A stretch of DNA of 64,000 bases from positions 3,472,001-3,536,000 of the forward strand of contig CAUVYP010000244.1 of the NCBI GenBank assembly GCA_963556195.1, written 5' to 3'. The position numbers and the translations under genes were made by a program. This DNA is from Sepiola atlantica (lineage: Eukaryota > Mollusca > Cephalopoda > Sepiida > Sepiolidae). The stretch's first letter is position 1, and the number at the start of each line of letters is the position of its first letter. Shown here piece by piece: positions 34,210 through 47,039 of the stretch. The notes under the pieces are model-generated. The model did no database searches. It was not told where the DNA came from and saw only the letters and a list, made by a program, of their open reading frames with translations.

Positions 34210-37200
34210 TTAGCGCGTTTTAAAGTTGATATCGCTTTTGTTTTTAACTTCCACATTTATTCGAATTGTGCAACGAAACTTTGCAGACAGTCGCGGAGAC
34301 ACATTTTCTACTGAAGTACCAAGTTTCAGAAGTGCAGCTCTTGTACTGCCGCAGATATTTCGATACAAACTGAATACGCAAAACATCAACAAAATTTAGC
34401 GCGTTTTAAAGTTGATATCGCTTTTGTTTATAACTTCCACATTTATTCGAATTGTGCAACGAAACTTTGCAGACAGTCTCGAATAGGCCTTTTCTACTGA
34501 AGTACCAAGTTTCAGAAGTGCAGCTCTTGTACTGCCGGAGGTATGTCGATACAAACTGAATACGCAAAACATCAACAAAATTTAGCGCGTTTTAAAGTTG
34601 ATATCGCTTTTGTTTATAACTTCCACATTTATTCGAATTGTGTAACGAAACTTTGCAGACAGTCTCGAATAGGCCTTTGCTACTGAAGTACCAAGTTTCA
34701 GAAGTGCAGCTTTTGTACTGCCGCAGATATGTCGATACAAACTGAATACGCAAAACATCAACAGAATTTAGCGCGTTTTAAAGTTGATATCGCTTTTGTT
34801 TATAACTTCCACATTTATTCGAATTGTGCCACGAAACTTTGCAGACAACCGCGAAGACACATTTTCTACTGAAGTACCAAGTTTCAGAAGTGCAGCTCTT
34901 GTACTGCCGAAGATATGTCGATACAAACTTAATACGCAAAACATCAACAAAATTTAGCGCGTTTAAAAGTTGATATCGCTTTTGTTTATAACTTCCACAT
35001 TTATTCGAATTGTGCAACGAAACTTTGCAGACAGTCGCGGATAGGCCTTTTCTACTGAAGTACCAAGTTTCAGAAGTGCAGCTCTTGTACTGCCGGAGAT
35101 ATTTCGATACAAACTGAATACGCAAAACATCAACAAAATTTAGCGCGTTTTTAAGTTGATATCGCTTTTGTTTATAACTTCCACATTTATTCGAATTGTG
35201 CAACGAAACTTTGAAAACAGTCGCAGATAGACCTTTTCTACTAAAGTACCAGGTTTATGAAGTGCAGCTCTTGTACTGCCGAAGATATGTCGATACAAAC
35301 TTAATACGCAAAACATCAACAAAATTTAGCGCGTTTTAAAGTTGATATCGCTTTTGTTTATAACTTCTACATTTATTCGAATTGTGCCACGAAACTTTGC
35401 AGACAACCGCGGAGACACATTTTCTACTGAAGTACCAAGTTTCAGAAGTGCAGCTTTTGTACTGCCGGAGATATGTCGATACAAACTGAATACGCAAAAC
35501 ATCAACAACATTTAGCGCGTTTTAAAGTTGATATCGCTTTTGTTTATAACTTCCACATTTATTCGAATTGTGCAACGAAACTTTGCAGACAACCGCGGAG
35601 ACACATTTTCTACTGAAGTACCAAGTTTCAGAAGTACAGCTCTTGCACTGCCGGAGATATGTCGATACAAACTGAATACGCAAAACATCAACAACATTTA
35701 GCGCGTTTTAAAGTTGATATCGCTTTTGTTTATAACTTCCACATTTATTCGAATTCTGCCACGAAACTTTGCAGACAGTCGCGGATAGGCCTTTTCTACT
35801 GAAGTACAAAGTTTCAGAAGTGCAGCTCTTGTACTGCCGGAGATATGTCGATACAAACTGAATACGCAAAACATCAACACAATTTAGCGCGTTTTAAAGT
35901 TGATATCGCTTTTGTTTATAACTTCCACATTTATTCGAATTGTGCAACGAAACTTTGCAGACAACCGCGGAGACCCATTTTCTACTGAAGTACCAAGTTT
36001 CAGAAGTGCAGCTTTTGTACTGCCGGAGATATGTCGATACAAACTGAATACGCAAAACATCAACAAAATTTAGCGCGTTTTAAAGTTGATATCGCTTTTG
36101 TTTATAACTTCCACATTTATTCGAATTGTGCAACGAAACTTTGCAGACAACCGCGGAGACACATTTTCTACTGAAGTACCAAGTTTAGAAGTACAGCTCT
36201 TGCACTGCCGGAGATATGTCGATACAAACTGAATACGCAAAACATCAACAGAATTTAGCGTGTTTTAAAGTTGATATCGCTTTTGTTTATAACTTCCACA
36301 TTTATTCGAATTGTGCCACGAAACTTTGCAGACATTCTCGAATTGGCCTTTTCAACTGAAGTACCAAGTTTTAAAAATGCAGCTCTTGTACTGCCGGAGA
36401 TATGTCGATACAAACTGAATACGCAAAACATAAACGAAATTTAGCGCGTTTTAAAGTTGATATCGCTTTTGTTTATAACTTCCACATTTATTCGAATTGT
36501 GCAACGAAACTTTGCAGACAGTCTCGAATAGGCCTTTTCTACTGAAGTACTAAGTTTCAGAAGTGCAGCTCTTGTACTGCCGGAGATATGTCGATACAAA
36601 CTGAATACGCAAAACATCAACAAAATTTAGCGCGTTTTAAAGTTGATATCGCTTTTGTTTATAACTTCCACATTTATTCGAATTGTGCAACGAAACTTTG
36701 CAGACAGTCTCGAATAGGCCTTTCCTACTGAAGTACCAAGTTTCAGAAGTGCAGTTTTGTACTGCCGGAGATATGTCGATACAAACTGAATACGCAAAAC
36801 ATCAACAAAATTAAGCGGGTTTTAAAGTTGATATCGCTTTTGTTTATAAGTTCCACATTTATTCGAATTGTGCAACGAAACTTTGCAGACAACCGCGGAG
36901 ACACATTTTCTACTGAAGTACCAAGTTTCAGAAGTGCAGCTCTTGTACTGCCGAAGATATGTCGATACAAACTTAATACGCAAAACATCAACAAAATTTA
37001 TCGCGTTTTAAAGTTGATATCGCTTTTGTTTATAACTTCCACATTTATTCGAATTGTGCAACGAAACTTTGCAGACAGTCGCGGATAGGCCTTTTCTACT
37101 GAAGTACCAAGTTTCAGAAGTGCAGCTCTTGTACTGCCGAAGATATGTCGATACAAACTGAATACGCAAAACATCAACAAAATTTAGCGCGTTTTTAAGT

Positions 37201-37369
37201 TGATATCGCTTTTGTTTATAACTTCCACATTTATTCGAATTGTGCAACGAAACTTTGAAGACCGTCGCGGATAAACCTTTTCTACTAAAGTACCAGGTTT
37301 ATGAAGTGCAGCTCTTGTACTGCCGAAGATATGTCGATACAAACTGAATACGCAAAACATCAACAAAAT
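34210..37369 (+). repeat. 17-mer HOR, copy 2 (3160 bp)
   Basis: This matches 28262-31421 at 5948 bp offset, with the same CATTCTCGAATTGG (about 36333) and AACACAATTT variants and 185-bp units at 36070-36254 and 36627-36811. Private differences include GCCGAAGATATG near 37137, where copy 1 has GCCGGAG, and GGATAAACC near 37269, which also occurs in 22-mer copy 2. Confidence 0.92.
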
Positions 37370-40157
37370 TTAGCGCGTTTTAAAGTTGATATCGCTTTTG
37401 TTTTTAACTTCCACATTTATTCGAATTGTGCAACGAAACTTTGCAGACAGTCGCGGAGACACATTTTCTACTGAAGTACCAAGTTTCAGAAGTGCAGCTC
37501 TTGTACTGCCGGAGGTATGTCGATACAAACTGAATACGCAAAACATCAACAAAATTTAGCGCGTTTTAAAGTTGATATCGCTTTTGTTTATAACTTCCAC
37601 ATTTATTCGAATTGTGTAACGAAACTTTGCAGACAGTCTCGAATAGGCCTTTGCTACTGAAGTACCAAGTTTCAGAAGTGCAGCTTTTGTACTGCCGGAG
37701 ATATGTCGATACAAACTGAATACGCAAAACATCAACAAAATTTAGCGCGTTTTAAAGTTGATATCGCTTTTGTTTATAACTTCCACATTTATTCGAATTG
37801 TGCCACGAAACTTTGCAGACAACCGCGAAGACACATTTTCTACTGAAGTACCAAGTTTCAGAAGTGCAGCTCTTGTACTGCCGAAGATATGTCGATACAA
37901 ACTGAATACGCAAAACATCAACAAAATTTAGCGCGTTTAAAAGTTGATATCGCTTTTGTTTATAACTTCCACATTTATTCGAATTGTGCAACGAAACTTT
38001 GCAGACAGTCGCGGATAGGCCTTTTCTACTGAAGTACCAAGTTTCAGAAGTGCAGCTCTTGTACTGCCGGAGATATTTCGATACAAACTGAATACGCAAA
38101 ACATCAACAAAATTTAGCGCGTTTTTAAGTTGATATCGCTTTTGTTTATAACTTCCACATTTATTCGAATTGTGCAACGAAACTTTGAAAACAGTCGCAG
38201 ATAGACCTTTTCTACTAAAGTACCAGGTTTATGAAGTGCAGCTCTTGTACTGCCGAAGATATGTCGATACAAACTTAATACGCAAAACATCAACAAAATT
38301 TAGCGCGTTTTAAAGTTGATATCGCTTTTGTTTATAACTTCTACATTTATTCGAATTGTGCCACGAAACTTTGCAGACAACCGCGGAGACACATTTTCTA
38401 CTTAAGTACCAAGTTTCAGAAGTACAGCTCTTGTACTGCCGGAGATATGTCGATACAAACTGAATACGCAAAACATCAACAGAATTTAGCGTGTTTTAAA
38501 GTTGATATCGCTTTTGTTTATAACTTCCACATTTATTCGAATTCTGCCACGAAACTTTGCAGACAGTCGCGGATAGGCCTTTTCTACTGAAGTACAAAGT
38601 TTCAGAAGTGCAGCTCTTGTACTGCCGGAGATATGTCGATACAAACTGAATACGCAAAACATCAACAAAATTTAGCGCGTTTTAAAGTTGATATCGCTTT
38701 TGTTTATAACTTCCACATTTATTCGAATTGTGCAACGAAACTTTGCAGACAACCGCGGAGACCCATTTTCTACTGAAGTACCAAGTTTCAGAAGTGCAGC
38801 TTTTGTACTGCCGGAGATATGTCGATACAAACTGAATACGCAAAACATCAACAAAATTTAGCGCGTTTTAAAGTTGATATCGCTTTTGTTTATAACTTCC
38901 ACATTTATTCGAATTGTGCAACGAAACTTTGCAGACAACCGCGGAGACACATTTTCTACTGAAGTACCAAGTTTAGAAGTACAGCTCTTGCACTGCCGGA
39001 GATATGTCGATACAAACTGAATACGCAAAACATCAACAGAATTTAGCGTGTTTTAAAGTTGATATCGCTTTTGTTTATAACTTCCACATTTATTCGAATT
39101 GTGCCACGAAACTTTGCAGACAGTCTCGAATAGGCCTTTTCAACTGAAGTACCAAGTTTTAAAAATGCAGCTCTTGTACTGCCGGAGATATGTCGATACA
39201 AACCAAATACGCAAAACATAAACGAAATTTAGCGCGTTTTAAAGTTGATATCGCTTTTGTTTATAACTTCCACATTTATTCGAATTGTGCAACGAAACTT
39301 TGCAGACAGTCTCGAATAGGCCTTTTCTACTGAAGTACTAAGTTTCAGAAGTGCAGCTCTTGTACTGCCGGAGATATGTCGATACAAACTGAATACGCAA
39401 AACATCAACAAAATTTAGCGCGTTTTAAAGTTGATATCGCTTTTGTTTATAACTTCCACATTTATTCGAATTGTGCAACGAAACTTTGCAGACAGTCTCG
39501 AATAGGCCTTTCCTACTGAAGTACCAAGTTTCAGAAGTGCAGTTTTGTACTGCCGGAGATATGTCGATACAAACTGAATACGCAAAACATCAACAAAATT
39601 AAGCGGGTTTTAAAGTTGATATCGCTTTTGTTTATAAGTTCCACATTTATTCGAATTGTGCAACGAAACTTTGCAGACAACCGCGGAGACACATTTTCTA
39701 CTGAAGTACCAAGTTTCAGAAGTGCAGCTCTTGTACTGCCGAAGATATGTCGATACAAACTTAATACGCAAAACATCAACAAAATTTATCGCGTTTTAAA
39801 GTTGATATCGCTTTTGTTTATAACTTCCACATTTATTCGAATTGTGCAACGAAACTTTGCAGACAGTCGCGGATAGGCCTTTTCTACTGAAGTACCAAGT
39901 TTCAGAAGTGCAGCTCTTGTACTGCCGGAGATATGTCGATACAAACTGAATACGCAAAACATCAACAAAATTTAGCGCGTTTTTAAGTTGATATCGCTTT
40001 TGTTTATAACTTCCACATTTATTCGAATTGTGCAACGAAACTTTGAAGACCGTCGCGGATAGACCTTTTCTACTAAAGTACCAGGTTTATGAAGTGCAGC
40101 TCTTGTACTGCCGAAGATATGTCGATACAAACTGAATACGCAAAACATCAACAAAAT
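37370..40157 (+). repeat. 15-mer HOR, copy 3 (2788 bp)
   Basis: This matches 25474-28261 and 31422-34209, with chimera A at 37370-37555, chimera B at 38300-38485, the CAAACCAAATACGC variant near 39199 and 185-bp units at 38858-39042 and 39415-39599. It completes the third 15-mer in the alternating 15-17 series. Confidence 0.93.
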
Positions 40158-43100
40158 TTAGCGCGTTTTAAAGTTGATATCGCTTTTGTTTTTAACTTCC
40201 ACATTTATTCGAATTGTGCAACGAAACTTTGCAGACAGTCGCGGAGACACATTTTCTACTGAAGTACCAAGTTTCAGAAGTGCAGCTCTTGTACTGTCGC
40301 AGATATTTCGATACAAACTGAATACGCAAAACATCAACAAAATTTAGCGCGTTTTAAAGTTGATATCGCTTTTGTTTATAACTTCCACATTTATTCGAAT
40401 TGTGCAACGAAACTTTGCAGACAGTCTCGAATAGGCCTTTTCTACTGAAGTACCAAGTTTCAGAAGTGCAGCTCTTGTACTGCCGGAGGTATGTCGATAC
40501 AAACTGAATACGCAAAACATCAACAAAATTTAGCGCGTTTTAAAGTTGATATCGCTTTTGTTTATAACTTCCACATTTATTCGAATTGTGTAACGAAACT
40601 TTGCAGACAGTCTCGAATAGGCCTTTGCTACTGAAGTACCAAGTTTCAGAAGTGCAGCTTTTGTACTGCCGCAGATATGTCGATACAAACTGAATACGCA
40701 AAACATCAACAGAATTTAGCGCGTTTTAAAGTTGATATCGCTTTTGTTTATAACTTCCACATTTATTCGAATTGTGCCACGAAACTTTGCAGACAACCGC
40801 GAAGACACATTTTCTACTGAAGTACCAAGTTTCAGAAGTGCAGCTCTTGTACTGCCGAAGATATGTCGATACAAACTTAATACGCAAAACATCAACAAAA
40901 TTTAGCGCGTTTAAAAGTTGATATCGCTTTTGTTTATAACTTCCACATTTATTCGAATTGTGCAACGAAACTTTGCAGACAGTCGCGGATAGGCCTTTTC
41001 TACTGAAGTACCAAGTTTCAGAAGTGCAGCTCTTGTACTGCCGGAGATATTTCGATACAAACTGAATACGCAAAACATCAACAAAATTTAGCGCGTTTTT
41101 AAGTTGATATCGCTTTTGTTTATAACTTCCACATTTATTCGAATTGTGCAACGAAACTTTGAAAACAGTCGCAGATAGACCTTTTCTACTAAAGTATCAG
41201 GTTTATGAAGTGCAGCTCTTGTACTGCCGAAGATATGTCGATACAAACTTAATACGCAAAACATCAACAAAATTTAGCGCGTTTTAAAGTTGATATCGCT
41301 TTTGTTTATAACTTCTACATTTATTCGAATTGTGCCACGAAACTTTGCAGACAACCGCGGAGACACATTTTCTACTGAAGTACCAAGTTTCAGAAGTGCA
41401 GCTTTTGTACTGCCGGAGATATGTCGATACAAACTGAATACGCAAAACATCAACAACATTTAGCGCGTTTTAAAGTTGATATCGCTTTTGTTTATAACTT
41501 CCACATTTATTCGAATTGTGCAACGAAACTTTGCAGACAACCGCGGAGACACATTTTCTACTGAAGTACCAAGTTTCAGAAGTACAGCTCTTGCACTGCC
41601 GGAGATATGTCGATACAAACTGAATACGCAAAACATCAACAAAATTTAGCGCGTTTTAAAGTTGATATCGCTTTGGTTTATAACTTCCACATTTATTCGA
41701 ATTGTGCAACGAAACTTTGCAGACAACCGCGGAGACACATTTTCTACTGAAGTACCAAGTTTCAGAAGTACAGCTCTTGCACTGCCGGAGATATGTCGAT
41801 ACAAACTGAATACGCAAAACATCAACAGAATTTAGCGTGTTTTAAAGTTGATATCGCTTTTGTTTATAACTTCCACATTTATTCGAATTGTGCCACGAAA
41901 CTTTGCAGACAGTCTCGAATAGGCCTTTTCAACTGAAGTACCAAGTTTTAAAAATGCAGCTCTTGTACTGCCGGAGATATGTCGATACAAACTGAATACG
42001 CAAAACATAAACGAAATTTAGCGCGTTTTAAAGTTGATATCGCTTTTGTTTATAACTTCCACATTTATTCGAATTGTGCAACGAAACTTTGCAGACAGTC
42101 TCGAATAGGCCTTTTCTACTGAAGTACTAAGTTTCAGAAGTGCAGCTCTTGTACTGCCGGAGATATGTCGATACAAACTGAATACGCAAAACATCAACAA
42201 AATTTAGCGGGTTTTAAAGTTGATATCGCTTTTGTTTATAAGTTCCACATTTATTCGAATTGTGCAACGAAACTTTGCAGACAACCGCGGAGACACATTT
42301 TCTACTGAAGTACCAAGTTTCAGAAGTGCAGCTCTTGTACTGCCGAAGATATGTCGATACAAACTTAATACGCAAAACATCAACAAAATTTATAACGTTT
42401 TAAAGTTGATATCGCTTTTGTTTATAACTTCCACATTTATTCGAATTCTGCCACGAAACCTTGCAGACAGTCGCGGATGGGCCTTTTCTACTGAAGTACC
42501 AAGTTTCAGAAGTGCAGCTCTTGTACTGCCGGAGATATGTCGATACAAACTGAATACGCAAAACATCAACAAAATTTAGCGCGTTTTTAAGTTGATATCG
42601 CTTTTGTTTATAACTTCCACATTTATTCGAATTGTGCAACGAAACTTTGCAGACAACCGCGGAGACACATTTTCTACTGAAGTACCAAGTTTCAGAAGTA
42701 CAGCTCTTGCACTGCCGGAGATATGTCGATACAAACTGAATACGCAAAACATCAACAAAATTTAGCGCGTTTTAAAGTTGATATCGCTTTGGTTTATAAC
42801 TTCCACATTTATTCGAATTGTGCAACGAAACTTTGCAGACAACCGCGGAGACACATTTTCTACTGAAGTACCAAGTTTCAGAAGTACAGCTCTTGCACTG
42901 CCGGAGATATGTCGATACAAACTGAATACGCAAAACATCAACAGAATTTAGCGTGTTTTAAAGTTGATATCGCTTTTGTTTATAACTTCCACATTTATTC
43001 GAATTGTGCCACGAAACTTTGCAGACAGTCTCGAATAGGCCTTTTCAACTGAAGTACCAAGTTTCAAAAATGCAGCTCTTGTACTGCCGGAGATATGTCG

Positions 43101-43319
43101 ATACAAACTGAATACGCAAAACATAAACGAAATTTAGCGCGTTTTAAAGTTGATATCGCTTTTGTTTATAACTTCCACATTTATTCGAATTGTGCCACGA
43201 AACTTTGCAGACAGTCTCGAATAGGCCTTTTCTACTGAAGTACTAAGTTTCAGAAGTGCAGCTCTTGTACTGCCGGAGATATGTCGATACAAACTGAATA
43301 CGCAAAACATCAACAACAT
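40158..43319 (+). repeat. 17-mer HOR, degraded copy 3 with 6-mer duplication
   Basis: The first eight units (40158-41645) follow the 17-mer, with private changes such as GTACTGTCGCAG near 40294 and AAAGTATCAGG near 41193. After that the order breaks. Several 17-mer units (including LCTS and NGSP types and both 185-bp units) are missing, a unit with CTTTGGTTTATAAC appears at 41646, and the block 41460-42203 recurs at 42576-43319. Coincidentally the total stays near 3160 bp. This is the ragged right edge of the HOR core. Confidence 0.82.
41460..43319 (+). repeat. 1116-bp (6-monomer) tandem duplication at the HOR edge
   Basis: Units 41460, 41646, 41832 and 42018 reappear at 42576, 42762, 42948 and 43134, offset 1116 bp (6 x 186). 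Shared variants are CTTTGGTTTATAAC, AAGTACAGCTCTTGCACTG, CAGAATTTAGCGTG and CATAAACGAAATTT. Between the copies sit units 42204 (AAGCGGG-like start GCGGGTTTT, AAGTTCCAC) and 42390 (GAAACCTTGCAG, GCGGATGGGCC). The second copy has diverged slightly, for example GTGCCACG near 43193. Confidence 0.85.
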
Positions 43320-45179
43320 TTAGCGGGTTTTAAAGTTGATATCGCTTTTGTTTATAACTTCCACATTTATTCGAATTGTGCAACGAAACTTTGCAGACAG
43401 TCTCGAATAGGCCTTTCCTACTGAGGTATTAAGTTTCAGAAGTGCAGCTCTTGTACTGCCGGAGATATGTCGATACAAACTGAATACGCAAAACATCAAC
43501 AAAATTTAGCGCGTTTCAAAGTTGATATCGCTTTTGTTTATAACTTCCACATTTATTCGAATTGTGCAACGATACTTTGCAGACAGTCTCGAATATGCCT
43601 TTTCTACTGGAGTACCAAGTTTCAGAAGTGCAGCTCTTGTACAGCCGGAGATATGTCGATACAAACTGAATACGCAAAATATCAACAAAATTTAGCGCGT
43701 TTTAAAGTTGATATCGCTTTTGTTTATAACTTCCACATTTATTCGAATTGTGCAACGAAACTTAGCAGACAGTCGCGGAGACACATGTTCTACTGATATA
43801 CCAAGTTTCAGAAGTGCAGCTCTTGTACTGCCGGAGTTATGTCGATACAAACTGAATACGCAAAACATCAACAAAATTTAGCGCGTTTTAAAGTTGATAT
43901 CGCTTTTGTTTATAACTTCCACATTTATTCGAATTGTGCAACGAAACTTTGCAGACAGTCTTGAATAGGCCTTTTCTACTGAGGTACCAAGTTTCAGAAG
44001 TGCAGCTCTTGTACTGCCGGAGATATGTCGATACAAACTGAATACGCAAAACATCAACAAAATTTAGCGCGTTTTAAAGTTGATATCGCTTTTGTTTATA
44101 ACTTCCACATTTATTCGAATTGTGCAACGAAACTTTGAAGACAGTCGCGGATAGACCTTTTCTACTGAAGTACCATGTTTATGAAGTACAGCTCTTGTAC
44201 TGCCGAAGATATGTCGATACAAACTTAATACGCAAAACATCAACAAAATTTAGCGCGTTTTAAAGTTGATATCGCTTTTGTTTATAACTTCCACATTTAT
44301 TCGAATTGTGCCACGAAACTTTGCAGACAACCGCGGAAACACATTTTCTACTGAAGTACCAAGTTTCAGAAGTACAGCTCTTGTACTGCCGGAGATATGT
44401 CGATACAAACTGAATACGCAAAACATCAACAAAATTTAGCGCGTTTTAAAGTTGATATCGCTTTTGTTTATAACTTCCACATTTATTCGAATTCTGCCAC
44501 GAAACTTTGCGGACAGTCGCGGATAGGCCTTTTCTACTGAAGTACCAAGTTTCAGAAGTGCAGCTCTTGTACTGCCGGAGATATGTCGATACAAACTGAA
44601 TACGCAAAACATCAACAAAATTTAGCGCGTTTTAAAGTTGATATCGCTTTTGTTTATAACTTCCACATTTATTCGAATTGTGCAACGAAACTTTGCAGAC
44701 AACCGCGGAGACCCATTTTCTACTGAAGTACCAAGTTTCAGAAGTGCAGCTTTTGTACTGCCGGAGATATGTCGATACAAACTGAATACGCAAAACATCA
44801 ACAAAATTTAGCGCGTTTTAAAGTTGATATCGCTTTTGTTTATAACTTCCACATTTATTCGAATTGTGCAACGAAACTTTGCAGACAACCGCGGAGACAC
44901 ATTTTCTACTGAAGTACCAAGTTTCAGAAGTAAAGCTCTTGTACTGCCGGAGATATGTCGATACAAACTGAATACGCAAAACATCAACAAAATTTAGCGC
45001 GTTTTACAGTTGATATCGCTTTGGTTTATAACTTCCACATGTATTCGAATTGTGCAACGAAACTTTGCAGACAACCGCGGAGACACATTAACTACTGAAG
45101 TACCAAGTTTCAGAAGTGCAGCTCTTGCACTGCCGGAGATATGTCGATACAAACTGAATACGCAAAACATCAACAGAAT

Positions 45180-47039
45180 TTAGCGTGTTTTAAAGTTGAT
45201 ATCGCTTTTGTTTATAACTTCCACATTTATTCGAATTGTGCAACGAAACTTTGCAGACAGTCGCGGATAGGCCTTTACTACTGAAATACGAAGTTTCAGA
45301 AGTGCAGCTCTTGTACTGCCGGAGATATGTCGATACAAACTGAATACGCAAAACATCAACAAAATTTAGCGCGTTTTAAAGTTGATATCGCTTTTGTTTA
45401 TAACTTCCACATTTATTCGAATTGTGCAACGAAACTTTGCAGACAGTCGCGGATAGACGTTTTCTACTGAAGTACCAGGGTTAAGAAGTGCAGCTCTTGT
45501 ACTGCCGGAGATATGGCGATACAAACGTAATACGCAAAACATCAACAAAATTTAGCGCGTTTTAAAGTTGATATCGCTTTTGGTTATAACTTCCACATTT
45601 ATTAAAATTGTGCAACGAAAATTTGCAGACAGTCTCGAATAGGCCTTTTCTACTGGAGTACCAAGTTTCAGAAGTGCAGCTCTTGTACTGCCGGAGTTAT
45701 GTCGATACAAACTGAATACGCAAAACATCAACAAAATTTAGCGCGTTTTTAAGTTGATATCGCTTTTGTTTATAACTTCCACATTTATTCGAATTGTGCA
45801 ACGAAACTTTGCAGACAGTCTCGAATAGGCCTTTTCTACTGAAGTACTAAGTTTCAGAAGTGCAGCTCTTGTACTGCCGGAGATATGTCGATACAAACTG
45901 AATACGCAAAACATCAACAAAATTTAGCGGGTTTTAAAGTTGATATCGCTTTTGTTTATAACTTCCACATTTATTCGAATTGTGCAACGAAACTTTGCAG
46001 ACAGTCTCGAATAGGCCTTTCCTACTGAGGCATTAAGTTTCAGAAGTGCAGCTCTTGTACTGCCGGAGATATGTCGATACTAACTGAATACGCAAAACAT
46101 CAACAAAATTATGCGCGTTTCAAAGTTGATATCGCTTTTGTTTATAACTTCCACATTTATTCGAATTGTGCAACGAAACTTTGCAGACAGTCTCGAATAG
46201 GCCGTTTCTACTTAAGTAGTCAGTTTCAGAAGTGCAGCTCTTGTACTGCCGGAGATATGTCGATACAAACTGAATACGCAAAACATCAACAAAATTTAGC
46301 GCGTTTTAAAGTTGATATCGCTTTTGTTTATAACTTCCACATTTATTCGAATTGTGCAACGATACTTTGCAGACAGTCTCGAATAGGCCTTTTCTACTGG
46401 AGTACCAAGTTTCAGAAGTGCAGCTCTTGTACTGCCGGAGATATGTCGATACAAACTGAATACGCAAAATATCAACAAAATTTAGCGCGTTTTAAAGTTG
46501 ATATCGCTTTTGTTTATAACTTCCACATTTATTCGAATTGTGCAACGAAACTTTGCAGACAGTCGCGGAGACACATGTTCTACTGATATACCAAGTTTCA
46601 GAAGTGCAGCTCTTGTACTGCCGGAGTTATGTCGATACAAACTGAATACGCAAAACATCAACAAAATTTAGCGCGTTTTAAAGTTGATATCGCTTTTGTT
46701 TATAACTTCCACATTTATTCGAATTGTGCAACGAAACTTTGCAGACAGTCTTGAATAGGCCTTTTCTACTGAGGTACCAAGTTTCAAAAGTGCAGCTCTT
46801 GTACTGCCGGAGATATGTCGATACAAACTGAATACGTAAAACATCAACAACATTTAGCGCGTTTTAAAGTTGATATCGCTTTTGTTTATAACTTCCACAT
46901 TTATTCGAATTGTGCAACGAAACTTTGCAGACAACCGCGGAGACACATTAACTACTGAAGTACCAAGTTTCAGAAGTACAGCTCTTGCACTGCCGGAGAT
47001 ATGTCGATACAAACTGAATACGCAAAACATCAACAGAAT
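45180..47039 (+). repeat. 10-mer HOR, copy 1 (1860 bp)
   Basis: The ten units at 45180, 45366, 45552, 45738, 45924, 46110, 46296, 46482, 46668 and 46854 are followed by the same order at 47040. Rare variants shared with the next copy include TTTATTAAAATTG with GAAAATTTG, GCCGTTTCTACTTAAGTAGTCAG near 46202, AAATTATGCGCG near 46106 and CATTAACTACTG near 46945. The TAA loss at AATTATGCG lets a plus-strand frame of 171 codons run through 46071-46586, with no other coding feature. Confidence 0.87.

Larger units (their letters stand above)
17294..43319 (+). repeat. Zone II: regular HOR core (22-, 15- and 17-mers)
   Basis: This is the most homogeneous stretch of the window. New variants appear at its left edge: GTGCCACG (about 17353), the ACAACCGCG cassette (17371) and the chimeric GTCGCGGATAGGCC cassette (about 17560). 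It consists of two 4090-bp 22-mers, then alternating 2788-bp 15-mers and 3160-bp 17-mers. Every HOR copy holds two 185-bp units, one with AAGTTTAGAAGTAC (a base lost) and one with GTGCAGTTTTGTACTG (a base lost), which explains why each repeat length is 2 bp short of a multiple of 186. Copies one 5948-bp cycle apart show only rare differences by eye. Confidence 0.92.

Noticed and set aside
46071..46586. 171-codon plus-strand frame (also at 47931-48446)
   Set aside because: It spans nearly three monomers only because a TGA and a TAA were lost by single-base changes (CTACTTAAG, AATTATGCG). The product is a repeat of the translated satellite with no recognisable domain.
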